From: Setoptus koraiensis
Taxonomy: Eukaryota > Arthropoda
Direction of reading: 5' to 3'
Length of the DNA: 64,000 bases
Assembly: GCA_048013815.1 (NCBI GenBank)
Contig: CM106585.1
Coordinates: forward strand, 16,740,001 to 16,804,000
Shown: positions 38,236 through 51,227 of the stretch, piece by piece
Layout of the letters: every line of letters starts with the position of its first letter
Position numbering within the stretch: the first letter of the stretch is position 1
The notes under the pieces: model-generated
Databases searched by the model: none
Told to the model about the DNA's origin: nothing
The model's input: the letters and a program-made list of their open reading frames with translations, nothing else
Translations under genes and position numbers: made by a program

Positions 38236-40089
38236 AGCAGGCATAGATTGTGGCCGCACAGCGGTGCGTGCGCGCCAATATCTGCCATTGTGTGCGCCCA
38301 ATATGAAAATGGTGCGCCCTCTAATTGCATGCAAAATTGCACCGTTCCCCAGCGATTGGTGCGTTGGCGGACCGCTCTCGTGGGCCCCATGACAAGTGCA
38401 AAGTTGCTGAAGTTGCGCCACGAATACAGCCATTGTGTGGGCTGTAGGTGAGCCAGTGTGACCGCTGCGCTCGGGGTCCTTTCAGCGGCGCCCCCGTCCG
38501 CCCGGCCACACACAAAGGCGGCCCGAAGCGACGTTGCCAGCGATCTAGATGATTGAGCAATTCGAATTTGCAAACAATCAGTTTGTTTCTTGTTGGACGC
38601 ACACACACACACGCCACCGCCGTTGCCGCCGCCAACAAACACAGACAGATAGTTGCCATGAATCATGATGATATTGTTGTCGGGGATGCCCTAGTTGTTG
38701 TTGTTGTCGTTGTTGTTGCCGTTGATTCCGCACAATATACACACAGTATACACAATATACGCGCTGCTGCCGCGGTGCACTCGCAATATCCGCGACCCAG
38801 CGCGATCTTGGCGATATATGGCTAGGCGGCGCACAGTGGCGCACAAAATACCATCAAGGCATATATATCATTGTGAATTGGAATTTAATGAGGTCCCAAA
38901 TCATTTTTATGGAGCGCAGTCGTTGATAGAATAGATTTTGTGCGCTCATGCGCCCTCCGGTTGCGCAGCTCTGTGCAGACTGTCGATTGCGTAAGTTGTT
39001 GCTTGCGCCCGCAGTGTCAGCGTCACTGTGCGCGCTGTGTATGTTGCGCTGCTAGGGGGCCGGCGAGCGGGGCGAAAGTTGGCCCGCTCGAGACAGGCCA
39101 TTGAAAAAAGTGGTGCCCCTGGTTTCACGCTTGGCGGCGCTGCGCCAGCAATCAAGCCTGTACATACACTGATGTCGTATTGCTATGTCGTATGGTTGCT
39201 TGGCTGCAGTGTGCTCATTTGTGGCACCTCCGCAACTAATTCATTAGCGACTTTGCGCCGCTGCAGTGTGGCGCACACGTGAAAGCCTGGGGCCGCCTCG
39301 CGGACGAAACCAGCACTGAACCGCTAGTGCACCGTTAGTGCACCGTTAGTGCAGCGCTAGTGCACCGCAACTAGCGATATATAGCGATATATAGAGAGCA
39401 ACGAGAGCGGGGATATTGGCGCATTTGAATAACATTCGATGACATTGAACGAAGAGGAAGAGAGAAGAGGCGAAACAGCGAGGCTGCCAGCAGAAGCGAC
39501 AAATCGCACAACAAATCAAATCAGGCCAATGCATGGCCGGCCTTCGAAATGCCATTAAAAGTCAATACACAACTACGATATACGCAACAACGACAACAAC
39601 AACCGAAGCAACGACAACCGAAGCAACGACAGCAACAACAACAACGGCAAGGGCAACAATAACGGCAATAACGGCAGCGGCAGCGAGCTGGCAAGCGGCG
39701 CCCAGAGCAGCCAGAGTGTGAATAGGCGACCAGTCTAGTGAGAATAGGCAACTAGTGCAACTGTAGCAACCAATTAGCCTAGCAAGCCAATCAACGGCGA
39801 CAAATGACGCCTCTAATTAGCCCGGCAGCAACAACTGGTCGCGCCACAGCCGGCCAGACGCAACGCAGATAATAGCGATAACAAACAACAACCAAACCAA
39901 GCAACTAGTCAAGTGGCGCCGTTACGTAAATTACAGCCGTTAATCAACCGTTATCAACTACAATCGTCGCATCATCAGTGTGTCTTGTGTCAGTGTATCT
40001 AACCAATTTAAAACTCAAATTATAAACAAACAACAGTCAAATGATGAATGGATTTCCCCCGCTACACAATTGGTACAAGTTTGTAAAAA

Positions 40090-43000
40090 ATGCAAGACAC
40101 CAGAACGCATGTGGTGGGCGAACTGTTCGACACCGAACGATCCTATGTGGAATCGTTACAAATCCTGGTTGAGGTGAGTAGACAAATTGAGGCCACCAAC
40201 AAGCTGGCCACAACAAGCTGGTTACAACTGGTTGAGAAGAGCGCATATAATAAGAATTAATAATAAGAATTGCGCAATAATTCCAAACCCACCCAGTCGG
40301 TCGGTTGGAGCTCATCGCTCGCACAGCCTGATGAAAGACCCACTGACCCCTCGAGCGGACCGTCAATTCAATTGAACTGGCCTGCATGTGTCTGGCCAAG
40401 TTGAGTAATGACACTTGAGACAGCCTAGCTGCTCGAACCTCTACAGCCTGTCCCGAGTTCGACATTGCATGCCAATTATGGCCTGTGCAAGCCTCGAACA
40501 AAAATGTCGCAGCAGCAAATAATATATGATACTTGTCGATTGAGCCTCAACATGCAATTACATGCGTTTGGTGAATTTCTCTTGGTGAATTATATTGGCT
40601 AGACTATTAATTCGAATCGCTGGCGCGCAAAGATGTGGGGCATTTTGTGCAAAATAGACACATTTGTCGCATTGGCAGTTCAAATTATGGGGGCCAACAA
40701 ATAATAATAATAATAATTTTGTGCATGCAAGCTGTTATTATTTGTTATTGTCTGCTTTGGGCCGGCTATTGGGGCCAGTGAGGGCCCCAATGGCTGGCCC
40801 CTTAATGGGCAAGTCAGTTTATCTCTTGTCAGTAATAAACTGCACCAGTGCCACTGTATAAGCCGAGATACACGCCACTGATAACAAGCAATGCAATGTA
40901 TGATGTTGTCACCATTGTACTACAATGATTGTAGCAGCATACCGTTGGTCATCGTTGGATCATCGGGGGACGGGGGCGCCTCATACGTGACACTGGCAGC
41001 CAATTGCATGCACATATAATACATATAAATGTGCATGCATCACCGATTATGTAACAGTGTGCCCGTGCGATTTATCTAATGCAACCATCAATGATACATC
41101 TTATAGGATCGATAACAAGCACAAAAAAGCTGCATTTATGAATGAGTGGCCGGCTGCTTAAGTTGCACCTAGTTACCGAGCGGGGGTCAGTGATATTTGT
41201 CTGCTCGCGGTCGTATTAACGTATTTAATGTCATTTGTCTGACATTGAGCCGAGATTGGGCCGCGATTGAGTCGCGATTGGCCGCGATTGAGCCGAGATT
41301 TGGAGAATTAGCCGCCGGGGCACGATTGACGTCAATTGAGCGGACAGTTTGCCAAGACGCATGGCACAAACAATCAGCGAGATGAACACGAATAGCTGTG
41401 GCTTGCGCTCGCGGCATAACGCAACATGATCACTAAATTGAGACGACGCGACCGCCAGAGAATCTCTGGCATAGATATTGACTCTTCATCGACAGCTAGT
41501 TAGCGTTTGTTTGCGTGCAGCGTGATTTGTGCCATTCTGACAGGGGCGACAAGTGCCTGTCGTAGTGTCCGATCGCCGACCGTTCAATGACCACTTTTCA
41601 ATTAGTAGTAGCTGTTGCTGTTGCGGCGTTCGAGATACGCCGGTCATATCAACAATAGTTCTTTGAATGGCGAGCGGGCGATTAATTTTCTCTCTGGCCA
41701 GAGAGAAAATTAATTCCGCAGCCAATGGGGGCGCTCCAGCAGAACGACGGGATAGCGCACGCCAGCGAACAAACGGACTGAAACACACGAACGGATAAAT
41801 TTGAGAAAATGGCAGCACCTGTCTAACTGATGTAACTGCGGCAGCGATTATTCATTACATGACCGAACATTGAGCCGTTTTAACTGCTGCACCGCCGTCC
41901 ATAGTTCATATATTGCACAACACATAGTTGGTGGTGCATGGCACCACCAGACCAATAGACTCTATTGAATAGAGCGCTCCCGGGAACTGGGTTAATCCGG
42001 CCCGGCCGAGGGGATTATCATGGGCAGATCACGCGAGCCATTGAGCCAGCTCACCTTTCCTTTTTTGCGCGCTGGCTACCTTAGGCCGCGCCACTGGCTG
42101 CCCGCGTGCGTGTGTGTGTATACGTGTGTGTGTGTGTGTGTGTACTGGATACAAACTCATTAGCATATGGCGCTAGATTATTTGAGGAACGCCACATGGG
42201 CCCCAACCATATGGACTGGTGCAGTGCATAGGTGTAGCGTGAGTGGGGGCGCTCGCTCGCTCATTTACATATCGCGCGATTGTGCCATTCTTGAAACCGG
42301 GCGCAGCCACTTTGCCGGCCCACCTTTGGCTGGCCCCGTTCGGGCCCCGAAACCCCGCGCCCGAAAACGCACCGCAACCGGGGGCCAGAACTCGCCAGCC
42401 AGAACTCGCCCGACTGCAACCCTAACCCGCTAACCGTTATGTCTCTATTCTTCTCTATCCCCATTCCACTGGCGCCCAATCGCGCTGGCCCCGTTAAACT
42501 GTAACCCAAAACGCTGACCCACTGCCGACCCGCGGCTCACCTGGCGGCGTCTTGGCGCGCGCGAAAACAAACGTTATCATCGCGCAAACATCATCATCGT
42601 ATCATCATCGCCGGACCGTCGTATCATGGTCGTATCACCGTCGTATCGTCATCGCCGGACCGTCGCGTACGCGCGCACACAGAAATACATGAAACCGCTC
42701 AAGAGTGCAGACAATCGCAATCAGCTCGTTGACTCTAATCTTGTGGACGAGATCTTTTACACCATACCAGAAATTTTGGGCCATCACGAGCGCTTCCTAA
42801 GCAGCTTACAGAGCCGACTGACGCCGCAATGGGACACCAAACAGGTGATAGGGGACGTGTTTATAGACGCGGTAAGTGTGTTGCGTGATCCGCCTAACGT
42901 TGGCCGGGCGCAATTGCGTAATTTGCGCGCCTAGATTGTGTGCCGGGCCGGCCAGTTTATGTCTGCACCGTGGCCAGTTTATAGCTGCACCGCTGCGTGT

Positions 43001-46000
43001 GCACCGTGCCAGTGTGCGGCTGCACCGCGCACCGACCGCTAAGCCGGCCCCAAATGGGCCCAAATGAAAAGATGATTGATCATCCGATCCGACCGATCAA
43101 CCGATGGCCGAATTATCTCTCACTCACCTGCTCACTCTTCTTTTTTGCCAAATTTCTCTCTCTCTCTCGCTGCACCGCTCGCCTTTTGCCACCGCGGCCA
43201 CTTGCCACCGATCAAACTGACCAATCGATCGAAACAGTTCACCAATCGGCCCATAATCGACACCTATACGGCCTTCATAAACAACTGGAAGAACGCCAGA
43301 CAGGCGATCAAGCTCGCCAAGCAGGCCAAGCCGGCCTTCGAGAAGTACCTCGAGGTAGGTAACGCGCCAGTAGCGGCCGGTCACTCGGCTGGCCCCGCCA
43401 TTTGGCCCCTGCCATTTGCAGCGCTGAGAGCACTTAGGCTGCTCGCCACTCGCAACTTGTACTATTTGCTGGCGAGCCTCCATTAACCGTCAACCATTAA
43501 CCATTATCCACATCTATGCTATATATCGCCGCTCGTATTGCTCGCTGTTGCTCACGGCTTGCATTCCGACGCCGCCACCCGATATCTGTGTCCGATACCG
43601 CGTCCATATCCGCCGCCATTTATCCAATCTAGAACATGTCGCGCGAACACAAGAACAAACTGACGCTAGACGCCCTGCTCATAATGCCCGTGCAGCGGAT
43701 TCCTCGTTACGAGCTCTTGATTAAGGTGAGCACAACATGTACACAATCTGTCTCATGTCAAGTGGCCCCCAGTCAGCCAGTTGGACGGCGTCCAAGTGGC
43801 TGAGCGCCGGGCCCGCGGTCTCGGCTGGCTGTCGGGCCCGCGGCCTCGCCTGGCGGGCCGCTAATGGGCGCCAACTTGATACTTGCTCCATTAGGGGCTC
43901 TCTATTACTTTTCTTTTGCTTCGGCTGCCGCTCCAGTTATACGCGCAGCAGCACAAACACGAGATAAGGATCTAACTAGCTTATTTATACTTATATCTAT
44001 GCACACGACCGCTCGTCTCGTCTCGTCTCGACTGTTTGTGTTTGGCGTTTATCCGAACGGCGCCACATTCATTTGCGTCACTGGCTGCGACTCATTTCGG
44101 CGCCCCGACTTGGCCATGAATTATGCCCGTGTTACATCAAACGTTTCGTCGTCGTCGTCGTTTGTTGCCGTTGCGACTATGCGCGAATCGATTTCAACGG
44201 CGCTCGAATCTGCGACCACCCGATCCGATCCAATCCGCCGACCCGTCGAATTCCACGATGAACGCAACGGACGGACAACCGTGCAAACCAACGCCGGCGC
44301 ACACAATGAAGGAGCTGCTCAAGCACACGCCCCACGATCACCCTGACCACTGGAATCTGATTGAGGCCCAGAAACAAATACACGAGCTGGCGCTCAACAT
44401 CGACAGGGCCGAGCGCGAGGTGATGCACCACGAGCAGCAGCAACAACAATTGAAGGACCTGGAGAGTCTATTCGACGGCCACATCGAGCTGTGCGCGTCG
44501 TCGCCCCAACGCGAGTTCCTCAGATATGACTTGATATCGACGCCGGGAGGGCTCGGCATAAAGAAGGAGCGCGTACTGTTTCTATTCTGTGATTTGTTCC
44601 TCATGACGTGAGTGGCATGCCCGATTTCTCTATATGCGAACATCCGAACTGTATCCCGCTCTATCCCAATATCAGATATCCGTTTTGCCCGAGCGCAACT
44701 AGCCAGCTCGCAGCCAAATCAATTGCGATTCATCGGCGCGCCACACGCCAATTTGAATAGCGCCCACCTCGGCTGCCGGCCCCTGGCTGCGCGCGATTCA
44801 AATTAGGCCCGCAGAGAACCCGCTCTCATCTGTTTGTTTGTTTGCTCTCTTCGCCCCTCTTCTCCTCTCTGTTTCCCCGGGCCTCTCGCGCCGCCGAACC
44901 TCGCGATGCCGAACCTCGGGCCACCGAACCTCGTGCCAATTGAAATTCGCGACGCCGATCGAAACGGCGCTTGCACTGGCAACAACGAACGATGCGCCGC
45001 ACGCCGGATAAATGCGCGAAACGGATAAATTCGCGAAACGGATAAATTCGCGAAACGTACGAACGCGAACGCGAAACGCGCGCGTAGGAGCATCAAGAAA
45101 AAGACGAGCCGCCGCTCGAACCTCGCCTCGGCCTTCACGTCCAGCACCGACTTGGGCCTGCTCGAGGGCAACAAATTCAAATTGCTGCTGCGCGCGCCCC
45201 TAGACAATGTCGAAATAAACTCCAACCTAGTGAGACAGCACACCCACGACACGCCCCTGCTGTCGCCCGTGTCCGCGGGCCTCGACATGTCGGCGCCGGG
45301 GGGGCCGGGCATGTCAGGCGTGGGCACGGCCAGCGCGGGCAGCATGTTGCCCAATGTGTCAAGTGTGCTCAAATCTCGGGCACAATCAACGCCGCCAGTC
45401 ACGTCGCCGGGCGCTGCTTGCGCCGCCAATCAGCAGGCGGCGGGCGGCGCAAGTTTCGGCAATCTAACCGGCCAAGCAGCCACCGGCTCATGCGGCGGCG
45501 CCCCAATGTCGCCCCAACGAACAACGCCAACGCCCCTGCCGGCCAACTGCAGCAGCAGCAGCAGCGGCAGCTTGGCAAGCCAGCAGCAGCAGCAACGCAA
45601 CACCGCCGAACAGGTTGCCCCGTCTTGGTGCATCTCAAAAGACATGTCGCTGGCGAAACAAATACAAACACTTGTCCAACAATTGCACTGTCCACACGAC
45701 CATCTCAACGAGGCCTGCACCGAGCTGCTGCTGGCCCTGATGCGTCAGCAGCAACAACAGCTCAAGGTGTCGCTCGTGGGCCACAGCGTGCACGACCAGC
45801 AACAACAACAACAACAGCAACAACAACAGCAGCAGCAACAAGTAGCCAATCCGTCGTCGGTGTCTATGTCGCAGTCGCCACTTCCGGCGCAGCAATCGCC
45901 CGCCGGGGCCGCCGGCGCAAGCTCACTGTCGGACAGCTCAAGCAGCAAGACTTCCACAACCACCATAACCTCCATAACTGGCCAGAATACGGTGATATCG

Positions 46001-46601
46001 CACAAATCGCTCCAATTGATGCAGCCCCACGACAACAGCTCCGCACTGGCCAGCAGTCAGCAGTCACTGGCCAGAAACCAACAGTCGACACAGCCGGCCC
46101 CGCAGCAGCAACAGCAGCAGCAATCTAGCCAGAACGGTCAGTCGCCGTCGTCCAGCTCGTCACAACTGTCCATTGAGTTCACCATAATTCACCATCATCA
46201 CGGCCCCAATCAGGACGGCGCCGACGGTGCGGCGGGCAGCGGAAGCGCCAGCGGCAGTGTCGCCAATCTGTCCCTGGATCATCACCGGGCCGGCTACGCG
46301 CACCACCACCAGCATCCCGCGTTCAGTGGTCAACTGTCGGCGGAGTCGCTGACGGGCGCCGGCTCGCTGACGGGCGGCAGCGGACCGCCCTCGGCCAGCT
46401 CGCTGCAGCCCGCCTCCGTGGAGACCCTGGTGGTGATATTTCCCAATTTGGACCGCCGTCAATCGTTCAATCGGGCCTTCGTGGAGGCCAAACAGCAGCG
46501 GCTCATGCAGAAACAGCAGCACCAGCTGATGCTGCAGCAGCAACAATTGAAATTGCAGCAACAACTGCACCACCAGCAACAACAGGAGCAACTGCACCAA
46601 T

Positions 46602-46646
<45 letters not shown>

Positions 46647-49600
46647 TACAGCTGATCAAGTCGTCGGCCACCCTCACCATGTCCAGCAGCAGCGCCGACA
46701 CTCAACCAGCCTTTGGCCAGCAGCCACAGCAGCACCCGATCAGCTGCTTGCAGGGCCCCAATGCGAGCCAAAACTGCGCAATATGCTCGCACCAGCACCA
46801 GCATCACCACCAGCTGGCCATGGTGCCGCACCAGTTGTCCATGGCCAGCACCATGATGCTGGTGCCGGGCGGCGCGGCCAGCCAGCAGTCGGGTGCGTCG
46901 GACCACCAGTACGGCGGCGCCAGTATTTGTGTGGCCGACACCAACAGCAACTGGGGCCCGGCGCACCAGCACCCGATTGCCGCGGCTCGGGCGCCCGCGC
47001 CTCACCTGTTCATGGTGGTGCCCATGGTGTGCGAGAAGATGCGCCACGGGCTGGTGTTTACGGGCTCGCGAGTGGCCTGGCGCCCGCAATCTAACAGCGC
47101 CCACGATGCCGGCTGCACCGCTCAAAATGTCCACTGCGCCGATTCAACCAATTCGACCGATTTAACCAGTTTGACCGGTGTAACCGATTTAACCAGTTTG
47201 ACCAGTGTAACCGATTCAACCAATCGGCTGCAGCGCGCCACCGACAGCCAGCGGCTCAGAGACAATCTGGGCCAGTTGTGGCTGTGCCTCAGCAACGGCT
47301 ACATAAGCAATATTTGTTTAATGTCCTTCTCGCAAGTGCAAATAATCAACGCCGATCCCGACGACCAATTAGCCGATCCGGGCGCCATCGCGGGCCCTAA
47401 CGCGAATCCGAGCGCCCAATTGAGCGGGCCAACAGCCGGCCAGCAATCGTGGGCAGGCCAGAACGGGCCGCGGCAGCGCAAAGTGGTGAGGCCCTACATT
47501 GTGGCCACCAGCGACATGTGTAAATCACGTATCACCTGCATTGTGCAAGTGCCCGGACTGGCCGCGCCGGCGCCCGACAAACAAAAACAAAGCGGCCGGT
47601 ACCAGGTGAGCGGCACGCCAACAATTAGGTCGTCGGGCCCGGCCGAGATTGGCCAGTCGGGCTGCGGCCACGTCGCGGCCACGATGCCGCCAGCCAGCAA
47701 GGAGAGCGAGGGTGATCACGCAGACAATCAGGCCGCCCATAAAACGGGCGCGATAATGGGCCCCAAAACGCGCTCCAAGACCATGGTGGCGTCCGCAAAC
47801 GAACAGCAAACGAGCCCGGCGGACGCCGTGGCCCCGATTAGGCTGGCCGGCGGCCAATCAGCGCAAGCGGCAACAACGGCGGCGGATCCGTCAGCGAGCT
47901 CGCTAATGAGCAGACGGGCCCGCTCGAGCAGCGCGCAGCGGATTCCGACGCGCCTGTCCGAATCGGTGCCACCGACAGCGCCGGCGGCCCCGATAATGGT
48001 GCGTGCCGCTTCATTATGTGCCACCCGGCACCATCACAGACATCACCAGCATCAGCACTTGCACAGGCATCAGGCACAGTCGGCGCGGTCGGGCTCGGGC
48101 AGCGGCAAGCGCCAGCACTCGCTCACCATCGGGGGCGCGTGTGCGGGCCAGTGGCCGTCGCGGCCGCCCAGCTCGGACGACGGGCTGGACGGGCCGGGCG
48201 AGTGGGCCGCGCCCGCCACGTCCGCGATGCAGCAGCAGCAGTGCCGCGACAAGAGTTGCGGCTCGTCGGCGCGCAAATGCGGCCAGCTCTCGGGCAGCGA
48301 CGGCGGCGAGCAACAAGAACAGTTGAATGAAATTGCCATAATCAACAAACAAACAACGACGACGTCAACACAGCAGTCGTGCGTGCAGTCGGCGGGCGCC
48401 CACGCAACCGGCTCAAATGCGGCGGTCGTTTCGTCCGGCGAGCCGGCGGCCGCCGGTCCCGACGAGCGCAATTTATTAGCATCGGGACATTTGCGCGACG
48501 ACCGCTCGTTTGATTCATTTGACCAGGCCACGGCTCAAGTGACTCAGCAGCAGCAGCCGCAGCATGAGAATCTGGAGCAGCCGGCACTCAATCAAGCGTT
48601 GCAAGGGGCCTCGCTGGGCTCTTTGTTGTCGTCGTCCGTGTCATTGCGTAACTCGGCCAGTGGCGGCGCGCCCGACACTAGTCCATTATCATCAGCGTCA
48701 TGTTGTGCATTGTCAGACACGACCACGGCCACAAAGCAACTGCTCGCCATAGATCACCAGCATTCTTGCGGCAACAAAGATGCCCCTGGCCCGGCCGGCT
48801 CGGGGCCGGCAACGTTTACCCGCTCGTCGCATTCGTTCGATAAATCAGGCAACCGGAAATGCTGCTGGCAAGACGGCGCAAGCCGGAGCTTCACTTACGC
48901 AACCACTCCAATTTTGCAGCGGCAGCCGCAGCAGCAGCATCCGATGCTGTCCAGTCCAATTGACACGACGACCGCCAGACCGCGCCAGCGCACCGTTGCC
49001 GCTGCCGCCAACAACAACAACAAGCCGGCGGGGGCCGGCTATTATCATCACCAGCGCGCTCACCATCACCATCATTACCACCATCATCACGGCCGTCACC
49101 ACGGTCACCATCATCATCACAATTGTCAGCAGCAGCAGCAGCGCAACATTGTGTCGCCCCTGTCCAGCGAGTCCTCAAATTCGTCCTCGGTGAGCTCGCT
49201 CAGCGGCGCCCAGCATGTGCTCAATACGGACAACAGCAGCAACGGTGCCATTTTAGCACCGCACCGCAAAAGCCACACCCCCGACAGAGACACGGTGTCC
49301 GGGGGCGCCAAGAGGCGCGACTTGAGCGCACCGGCCATTTACAATTCAAAGTCGTGCGATCAGTCGGGCACGGGCCGACAATCGCCAATGCGGCACCTGG
49401 AGAGAGCCGCTCACAGGGACATCACCAGTTACAGCCAGTGCAGCCAGAAGCAGCGCCGGCAAAGCGCCATGCGGGACAGGTCGCTGACGGGGCCCAGCCG
49501 ATTCAATTTCGACCCGGCCGCCCAAGAGCTGATGAGCCAGCCCTGCCAACGGTGCAGCCTGGACGTTGTTGATTATGATTGCGCCGGCGATATCGGCGCA

Positions 49601-51227
49601 GATATGCCGCTACACAACGACTACCGGGTGTCCGAAATAGAGCCGCTGGCGGGCGGGGTGCCGCCGGGCTCCGTTTCAGCCGCAAGCGGCTCTATGACGC
49701 CGGCCAGTGACCACGAGCACCAGCAACAGCCAGCGGAGCAAACGGTGCTGACAAAGACGGCCGTGTGGCTCGGATGCGACGACGGCACCATAATAATCAT
49801 CGATTGTCTGGGCGACCATCACGACGATGATCAATGTGATATAATAAGCGGCCAATTGTACGATATTGCCAAGACGACCGCCTCACAACAGCAACAACAA
49901 CAGCACCACCACCACCAGCCTTACAGTCAAACTCCTGGCACCGACAGCACCGATGAATTGCCAATTGACAATGCCAACACCATGCAACAACAACAACAAC
50001 ATGCACAACAGTCTAGCCAAAACAAAGACAAAAAATTTGTTTGTCACAATTCGCACACGGAAATTCAATTAGCGGCGCCCATCAACGACATGCAACTGAC
50101 TGTCGATAGCGACGGACATCACAATGTCATTGTGGCGCTCAACAATGGCCAATTAGCCATATTCAAATTGATACCAAACAATGCAGTCAACAACAATGCC
50201 GCCATCAATGACCACACGACACACAACAGCTCTGGCCGGCTCATAATGGAGCCAAAAATAATAACCTTGTCCAAGGTGAGGGCGCCCATTAACAAGTTGT
50301 GTCTCATCAAGGATCGTCTATGGTGTTCAAGTGAGAATCTATTGAACATTGTCAACTACAAAGACAACCAGATAATGTCAGATTTCCCACTGGTGGCCAC
50401 CATAATTGTCAATTCGGAGGCCAATCAAACTGTCAATTGTCTGCAAACCGTATGCGACGACACGGGTGTGTTTGTTTCGTCGGACAACAGTGCCAACATT
50501 CAATTGTTTGACACAAATTCATTGGCACTGCTGGCCGAAATCGATCTGAGCGAATCCGTTAATAAGATGCTCATGTATACCAATGATGTCATCAGGCAAC
50601 ACAAGAGCGCCAGTCTGAAATCTACAACTCTATTGAGTTTACCACCACAATCCAGAGAATCACAATTCGGAGATTTACTTTGGATTGGAACGAGCGCTGG
50701 CATAATCCTTACTCTTCAGTTGCCTAAATCGTTAAATGAATTGATCGATTCGAACAGCAACAGCAATCAGCTCTTGCTGATGCAACAATTACAAGGTAAG
50801 TTGTTTGCTAAAATAAATAATGATGTAACATGATTGAACAACGTCTAATTATTAATTTCCACATTATCCTTTCACCCATGTGTGCGAAGGTCTGTCGCAG
50901 GGCCATGCCGGACAAGTGCGACTGCTAAATATGATTAAACTTGAACCGGAACAGCAAACCGACAATGACGGTGGACGTTACTTGATAATATCAGGCGGGG
51001 ATGGACTTGATTCGTACATGCCTCTTGAGATAGCATCTCCAAATCCTATGAATACCGGAGCTGGCCAATTAATGTCGCAGGCCAACAACTTGTCCGCGAC
51101 AATGTTGGGCCAAGATGGAGAATACTACGGATCCATCGGAGTTCCCAATCACGGCACAGAAAGTATTTGCGGTGGCAGTATTGGCAATGACGATAATATA
51201 AACCATTTGATTATATGGAAAATGTGA
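40090..51227 (+). CDS. ARHGEF17: RhoGEF of the ARHGEF17 (TEM4) type, seven exons
   Basis: Exchange factor that activates Rho GTPases; family members bind actin and junctions. Exons: 40090-40173, 42683-42871, 43238-43354, 43633-43725, 44312-44607, 45088-50795, 50890-51227. All junctions are GT-AG and the joined frame is open for 2274 codons. The DH domain (about 1-205) reads VVGELFDTERSYVESLQILV, then LVDEIFYTIPEILGHHERFL and the signature LLIMPVQRIPRYELLIK. A PH-like region follows (about 205-310: RVLFLFCDLFLM, then NKFKLLLRAPLDNVEI). The C-terminal beta-propeller has LWLCLSNGYISNICLMSF (about 990), VWLGCDDGTIIIID (about 1820), LLWIGTSAGIILTL and a final NHLIIWKM, closely like vertebrate ARHGEF17. 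The visible ATG has an in-frame TAA two codons upstream and no clear acceptor, so it is either a short-isoform start or the N-terminal exons are missing from my model. Confidence 0.93.
41250..41301. repeat. 10-bp repeat, GCCGCGATTG family, in RhoGEF intron 1
   Basis: Five units of 10-11 bp (CCGAGATTGG, CCGCGATTGA, GTCGCGATTG, GCCGCGATTG, AGCCGAGATT). Confidence 0.8.
41681..41714. repeat. Perfect 34-bp palindrome in RhoGEF intron 1
   Basis: ATTAATTTTCTCTCTGG at 41681-41697 is followed with no spacer by its exact reverse complement at 41698-41714. Confidence 0.97.
45013..45057. repeat. 18-bp tandem repeat (GCGAAACGGATAAATTC)
   Basis: Two full units and a partial third of about 17-18 bp, in the intron just before the large RhoGEF exon. 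The acceptor chosen (CGCGTAG at 45087) lies about 30 bp downstream. Confidence 0.85.
45560..46660 (+). repeat. Poly-Gln and Ser/Gln-rich coding inserts in the RhoGEF
   Basis: Glutamine runs (up to about 13 in a row) and Ser/Gln/His-rich linkers sit in the 5.7-kb exon. They separate conserved blocks such as IQTLVQQLHCPHDHLNEACT and VETLVVIFPNLDRRQSFNRA. Both blocks have counterparts in vertebrate ARHGEF17, so the inserts expand an existing linker and do not replace domains. Confidence 0.9.
47151..47222 (+). repeat. 30-bp in-frame coding repeat (DLTSLTxVT)
   Basis: Two 30-bp units and flanking partial units encode DLTSLTGVT then DLTSLTSVT with S/T-rich edges. It lies in a loop between propeller segments of the RhoGEF (about residues 948-970). 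It is phase-neutral, so it can expand without breaking the frame. Confidence 0.9.
49054..49125 (+). repeat. Poly-His tract in the RhoGEF
   Basis: CAC/CAT-rich coding sequence giving a run of about 20 residues, mostly His with a few Tyr, Gly and Arg, then a short Gln run. It lies in the disordered part between the two halves of the predicted propeller. Confidence 0.9.

Larger units (their letters stand above)
37346..40089. other. Non-coding stretch between CTU2 and the first RhoGEF exon
   Basis: No supported exon. It contains the 14-bp and 24-bp tandem repeats listed separately, TTG and CAA tracts (about 38695-38725 and 39590-39650) and a run of 'agtgcaccgtt' repeats near 39325-39365. CTU2 is transcribed away to the left and the RhoGEF to the right, so promoters for either gene could lie here. 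The RhoGEF's missing N-terminal exons may also be here or further upstream. Confidence 0.55.
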
